From positions 1 through 45,823 of the forward strand of contig JAUZRQ010000048.1 in the NCBI GenBank assembly GCA_030950365.1: DNA of 45,823 bases, in the 5' to 3' direction. Position 1 is the first letter of the stretch. Every line of letters begins with the position of its first letter. A program made the translations under genes and the position numbers. This document shows, piece by piece, positions 42,321 to 45,823 of the stretch. The notes below the pieces were generated by a model, which saw only the letters and a list, made by a program, of their open reading frames with translations, did not search any database and was not told the origin of the DNA. The DNA is from Candidatus Zhuqueibacterota bacterium (GTDB taxonomy: Bacteria; Zhuqueibacterota; Zhuqueibacteria; Zhuqueibacterales; Geothermadaptataceae).

Positions 42321-43181
42321 TCAGTAGCCCACCTCCTGTTCGATGAGTTTGCGCTGAATGAGCACCACCAGCATCACCAACATGGCGAACGCGAACCCCA
42401 GGGTGGCGGCATAGCCCATGTGGTAGAAGAAAAATCCCTGTTTGTAAATGTATAGCAGCGCCGACAGCGTGCGGTTGAGCGGGCCGCCGCCGGTCATGAT
42501 ATACGGCTCGATGAACAGCGAAAAGCCGCCGATGGTGGATAGGATGACCACCAGATACACCGTCGGATTGATCATCGGCAGAGTGATGTTCCAGAATTTC
42601 TGCCAGCCGCTGGCGCCTTCAATGTCCGCCGCTTCGTACAGATGGCGCGGCACGCCCTGTAGCCCGACCAGAAACAACACGATGTACAGGCCAACGTTCT
42701 TCCAGGTGGCCACCAGCGCAATGCTGGGCATGGCCAGCCGGTGGTCAATGAGCCAGCCGATTTTCGGCAGCCCGATGGAAGCCAGAAAATGATTGATCAG
42801 GCCGCTGTCGTAGGCCATGAGCTTGTCCCATAAAATGGCGATCACCACCCCGCTGACAATCACCGGCACAAAAAACGCCGCCCGGAAAAAGCCGCGCAGC
42901 GCAATGCGCTGGTTCAATTGCACGGCCAGAAACAACGCCACGACAATCTGCAGCGGGATGTGCAGGAACAGGAATACCGCGGTGTTCCACAGCGCCTGCC
43001 AGAACAGCCGGTCGTGAATCAGCCGGTGAACGTTCTTCAGCCCGACCCACTCCATCGGTGAAATGATGTCCCAGCGGTGAAAAATCAGCACAAAGGAAAA
43101 CACCAGCGGAAAGCCGATGAATACCGAAAAATGCAATAGATATGGCGCAATCAGCAAATAGGCCGGACGGTTATGTTTCAT
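42321..43181 (-). CDS. ABC sugar transporter permease, MalF-like (CUT1)
   Basis: 286 residues, six hydrophobic segments. EAA loop: Y-E-A-A-D-I-E-G-A-S-G-W-Q-K-F-W-N-I-T-L-P, near consensus. The N-terminal P-Y-L-L-H-F-S-V-F-I-G-F-P-L motif is typical of MalF/UgpA-type permeases. No strong ribosome site precedes the ATG. The partner permease follows after 1 nt. The 470-nt spacer upstream separates it from the lipoprotein and binding-protein genes of the same locus, so it may have its own promoter. Confidence 0.94.
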   Translation of the reverse strand: MKHNRPAYLLIAPYLLHFSVFIGFPLVFSFVLIFHRWDIISPMEWVGLKNVHRLIHDRLFWQALWNTAVFLFLHIPLQIVVALFLAVQLNQRIALRGFFRAAFFVPVIVSGVVIAILWDKLMAYDSGLINHFLASIGLPKIGWLIDHRLAMPSIALVATWKNVGLYIVLFLVGLQGVPRHLYEAADIEGASGWQKFWNITLPMINPTVYLVVILSTIGGFSLFIEPYIMTGGGPLNRTLSALLYIYKQGFFFYHMGYAATLGFAFAMLVMLVVLIQRKLIEQEVGY

Positions 43182-43650
43182 GCTGCGTCTTGATGTTTCG
43201 TTTTTGGGCGAATGCGGTTAATATTCGAATGTCGGTAATGCTTCAGTTGTTTTTATCCGTCATTTGAGATTTCCCTTGAGCCGGTTGCGTCACAATTGTC
43301 TCGCTGAGGCATGGAGACAGCAGTGGGCCTTTAAAGTCCCCTCCCCGGATGGGCTTCAGGGGTGGGTTCAATCACCCGTTTTGCTACAGCAGCGGCAATT
43401 TCGTTCTTCTGCAAGTGATCATAATTTGCAAAACCAACATCAATCCGGGCCAGAAGCTTTTTTTAACCTGCCTTCGCCCTCTCCCGGGAGGGGAGCCCAA
43501 AAGGCCAAACCCCGACAAATAACCGAACATGCTGAATCGTCACAAATGGCTGACTTTACTCCTATGAAATAAGGACAATTATACCATTCAACCGTTGTTG
43601 TGATCAGCTGGATAGCGCGTTTCCGGCGGACGCGGGCCTCAGGTTCTGCA
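43182..43650. other. 470-nt spacer inside the glycan-uptake locus
   Basis: No gene supported. It holds CTCCCGGGAG (43481-43490, perfect palindrome) within CCCTCTCCCGGGAGGGGAG, and a looser CCCC...GGGG pair near 43338-43365. Both are of the decayed GC-rich hairpin type seen at 884-913. A promoter for the permease gene may lie here, but none is convincing. Confidence 0.5.
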
Positions 43651-45057
43651 TCAATTCGGCCATGGCGGCGCCACCAGGGTCACGATCCGGCCAGGACGGA
43701 CGGCCATCATGGGCAAACCGGTGATATCCAATTTTTCAAGAAGCGGTTGGTTGATCCACACGTCGGCTTCGTTGCGCAGTCGCTGCAGCGGCTCCGGAAA
43801 CACCACCCGCCGCTGTGGCCCACCGCTCGCCTCCGGGAAAAGGCGCAACTGGCGCCGGTCGGCATACAACCGCGAGAGGTAATAATCCCGCCACAGGCGC
43901 ACATCAAATTGCACCGCAGGACGCCGGTCCAGGCCGCGGCGCAGCGCTTCCCGGGCCAGCAGCTCGTCGCGGGCGATCAGCTTCAAATCGGCCATGAGCT
44001 GCTTTCGCATAGCCCGCGGCGACGCGGTTTCAAACGGCATGTTGCGAATGCGCAGGGAGCGGATCATGTCACGCAGGCTAAATTCGCCGCCATCGTACGT
44101 AATCAGCGGTCGGTCGAGATAGCGGCCGAGGGCGGTTTTCATGCTATCCAGAATCACTTCGCGGTTTGGCGGCGCGCCTGGCCCGATGTCCGGCTCATCA
44201 TTATACTGTAGCATCAAATCCAACCAGGCCGCCAGCGCATTGAAGGTGTCGTGCTTGAGCACCAACTTTTTCGCGTTCATGAAATCCGCCACAAACCGCG
44301 CCGACAGGCTATCCATTTTTCGGAACCGCATCACCTTGCGGATGCGCCGCATGCGCTGCGCAATCTCACTCTGCGTTACCAGCGGCTGGTGATACACCTT
44401 GCGCACATGAAAAAAGGCATATCCCTGCGAGAAGCGGATCAGCGGCGAGATTTCGCCCTCCTGCAGCCGGTACAGCCACTGCTCCAGCGCCGGTTCCATA
44501 TCGCCCCACGACACCTCCTGCTCCACGCCACGGACATCGTCGCCGCGATCGGCGTCCGGCGGCCGCGATAACTGCGATTGCCAGCGCTGCCGCTCGCGCT
44601 GCGCCCGGGTTTTGCTGCGACTCTGGAAATATTCTATCACAAACCGTGTTTGCGATTGCTTCAGCGCCGCGGCCACTTCGGCCTCGCTGAGGCTGATCTT
44701 GCTTTGCACCTCGTCTTTGTACAGCTCGCGCAGCGCCGCATACTGCCGCACCAGCTCGAGCTGCTCGCGCAGGAACCGGGCGCTATCCATGCCGGCTTCC
44801 TCAGCGGCGGTCGCCATCAGCTTTTCCGCCACCAGCAGTTCAAGCAGCCCGGCCTTGCCCGATCGGCCATTCACGCTTTCGAACACTGGCGGCGGCATGA
44901 ATTCGACGCGAAACAGAAATTCTTTTTGCGTAATGGCCCGGTCGCCCACGCGCGCCAGAATCGGCTCCCGGTCGGCGTCATTTTTCGCGCAGGCAAAGAG
45001 CACCAGCGGCCATAACCACCCCAATTGCCGGGCCGCTTTGCCGAATTGCGGCATCAT
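43651..45057 (-). CDS. Parvulin/SurA-like (PpiC-type) lipoprotein, paralog B
   Basis: 468 residues; start at 45057 after GGAGG (a TTG nine bases upstream is too close to it). The signal peptide ends at a lipobox-like V-L-F-A-C. It aligns along its length with the gene at 30433-31836: E-F-L-F-R-V-E-F-M-P-P-P-V-F-E-S-V-N-G near the start, L-L-E-L-L-V-A-E-K-L-M, W-G-D-M, G-E-I-S-P-L-I, and the C-terminal D-V-W-I-N-Q-P-L-L...A-P-P-W-P-N. The parvulin active-site histidines are not evident. It sits 18 nt after the sugar-binding protein gene, so it is co-transcribed with the ABC locus, an unusual place for a periplasmic chaperone. It may assist folding of the secreted proteins of this locus. Confidence 0.82.
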   Translation of the reverse strand: MMPQFGKAARQLGWLWPLVLFACAKNDADREPILARVGDRAITQKEFLFRVEFMPPPVFESVNGRSGKAGLLELLVAEKLMATAAEEAGMDSARFLREQLELVRQYAALRELYKDEVQSKISLSEAEVAAALKQSQTRFVIEYFQSRSKTRAQRERQRWQSQLSRPPDADRGDDVRGVEQEVSWGDMEPALEQWLYRLQEGEISPLIRFSQGYAFFHVRKVYHQPLVTQSEIAQRMRRIRKVMRFRKMDSLSARFVADFMNAKKLVLKHDTFNALAAWLDLMLQYNDEPDIGPGAPPNREVILDSMKTALGRYLDRPLITYDGGEFSLRDMIRSLRIRNMPFETASPRAMRKQLMADLKLIARDELLAREALRRGLDRRPAVQFDVRLWRDYYLSRLYADRRQLRLFPEASGGPQRRVVFPEPLQRLRNEADVWINQPLLEKLDITGLPMMAVRPGRIVTLVAPPWPN

Positions 45058-45075
45058 GATTTCCAAACCTCCGTT

Positions 45076-45823
45076 TTATCGCAAAATCAGCCGCACGCGG
45101 GCCGCCGCATCGTGGATGGCCTGCTCCGCCGATTTGACCTGATACACCACGGCGGCCTCGTATTCCTGCGAAATGGCATCGAATACCTCTTTCATTACCG
45201 GCGCCTGATCCACGCCGCGCACATAATGCGCCTGCCGGGCAAATTGCGCCATCATCGGGTGTCGGCGAAAGTAATCCGCAAACAGCGAATCGGTGGTCAT
45301 GCCCACGCGCCGCGGCAACTGGCTGGTGATTTCTAAAAAACGCCGGTCATTTTCCCGCGACAGCATGAACCGGATGAATTCCCAGGCATCCTGCGGCCGC
45401 TTGCAGGTGGAGAAAATCACAATGTTCTTGGGATCGCCATAGGTGTAAATGGGGCCGTTGGTCTTTTCCGGCACCGGCAGTGGCGAAAACGCGTACTCGA
45501 AGCCTTCTGGTTTGAATCGCTCCAGGTGCGAAATCGTCCACGGGCCGGTAAACCGCGTGGCGATGCGCTCCAACAAAAAGAGATCGCCCACGGCCGAGGA
45601 TTTCTGTTTGGGAAACAGGCCCTGTCTGTACACCTCCTGCAAAAAGGCCATCACCCCCACCGCGGCCTCGTTTTCAAACAGCACGCTGTCCCCGCGCACC
45701 AGGGTCACGCCGCCGGACGCCGCCAGGTACAGGCTGTAAAAATCGAAAAAGCGCTGCCACCAGATGTTGCGGATGTCGGCGATGCCGATCCAGCGCTCGG
45801 CGCCGTTGGTGGCCCTGAGGCGC
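45076..45823 (-). CDS. ABC transporter extracellular solute-binding protein (family 1), C-terminal part, truncated by window edge
   Basis: The reading frame is open from the window edge (45822) to the stop at 45076, giving 248 residues; the N-terminus, signal peptide and start lie outside. Family 1 sugar-binding features: W-W-Q-R-F-F-D-F-Y near the edge, L-F-L-L-E-R-I-A-T-R-F-T-G-P-W, Y-G-D-P-K-N-I-V-I-F-S-T-C-K-R-P-Q-D-A-W-E-F-I-R and A-V-V-Y-Q-V-K-S-A-E-Q-A-I. This pattern is typical of CUT1 binding proteins for oligosaccharides. Together with the two downstream permeases it forms the uptake system. A GTG at 45708 is an internal codon, not the start. Confidence 0.9.
   Translation of the reverse strand, partial: RLRATNGAERWIGIADIRNIWWQRFFDFYSLYLAASGGVTLVRGDSVLFENEAAVGVMAFLQEVYRQGLFPKQKSSAVGDLFLLERIATRFTGPWTISHLERFKPEGFEYAFSPLPVPEKTNGPIYTYGDPKNIVIFSTCKRPQDAWEFIRFMLSRENDRRFLEITSQLPRRVGMTTDSLFADYFRRHPMMAQFARQAHYVRGVDQAPVMKEVFDAISQEYEAAVVYQVKSAEQAIHDAAARVRLILR

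Noticed and set aside
45076-45708. Complete gene starting at the GTG at 45708
   Set aside because: The frame stays open to the window edge with binding-protein-like sequence upstream, and the residue before the GTG is mid-domain, so the gene is truncated instead.

Overview
The window looks like a chromosome segment of a moderately GC-rich Gram-negative bacterium of the FCB superphylum, most like KSB1/Calditrichota-type lineages; this is an inference from gene content. The evidence is: TonB-dependent receptors with carboxypeptidase-regulatory N-terminal domains, a PorV/PorQ-like protein, several proteins ending in a type IX secretion-type C-terminal domain (one with the NYPNPFNP signature), BNR/sortilin-like repeat proteins, lipoproteins, and abundant word-like palindromic intergenic repeats. 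No rRNA, tRNA, CRISPR array, phage or transposase gene was seen.

Layout. 1-1687 (minus): small and large subunits of a CoxS/CoxL-type molybdenum hydroxylase, separated by a hairpin-rich 454-nt spacer; the large subunit runs off the window. 2173-8177 (minus): a TonB-dependent receptor and a secreted ten-Asp-box sortilin-like protein, with a REP/MITE-like element and two terminators between them. 8368-11276: a FapA-type (DUF342) protein, divergent from a membrane-anchored PHP-domain protein. 11937-19283 (plus): a four-gene envelope operon (TonB receptor, FnIII protein, PorV-like beta-barrel, T9SS-type cargo) ending in a strong terminator. 19686-21464: a secreted GH57-like protein. 21670-25317: a GNAT acetyltransferase, divergent from a sodium:solute symporter operon with two tiny membrane proteins and an unrecognised soluble protein. 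25360-28814: an outer-membrane porin, a SprT-like metalloprotease and a small hypothetical protein, in a more AT-rich stretch.

28817-35156 (minus): a ceramidase-like membrane-anchored hydrolase with a parvulin/SurA-like lipoprotein, a sugar-nucleotidyltransferase with a Gfo/Idh/MocA oxidoreductase, and a PIN-toxin/antitoxin pair. 35157-36063: a gene-free array of at least nine short hairpins, six of them with three-base loops. 36064-45823 (minus): a carbohydrate-utilisation locus with an ABC solute-binding protein (truncated by the window edge), a second parvulin-like lipoprotein, two permeases, an alpha/alpha-barrel lipoprotein, a GH130 glycoside phosphorylase and a 1051-residue multidomain T9SS-type protein. 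The plausible logic is surface attack or binding of a mannoside-like glycan, uptake by the ABC transporter and phosphorolysis by GH130. The substrate is inferred from family only, and no ABC ATPase is present in the window.

The most distinctive signals are the hairpin cassettes that fill most longer intergenic spaces, the symporter operon with three unrecognised companions, and two diverged parvulin-like lipoproteins that share a C-terminal PPWP ending and lack the usual catalytic histidines.
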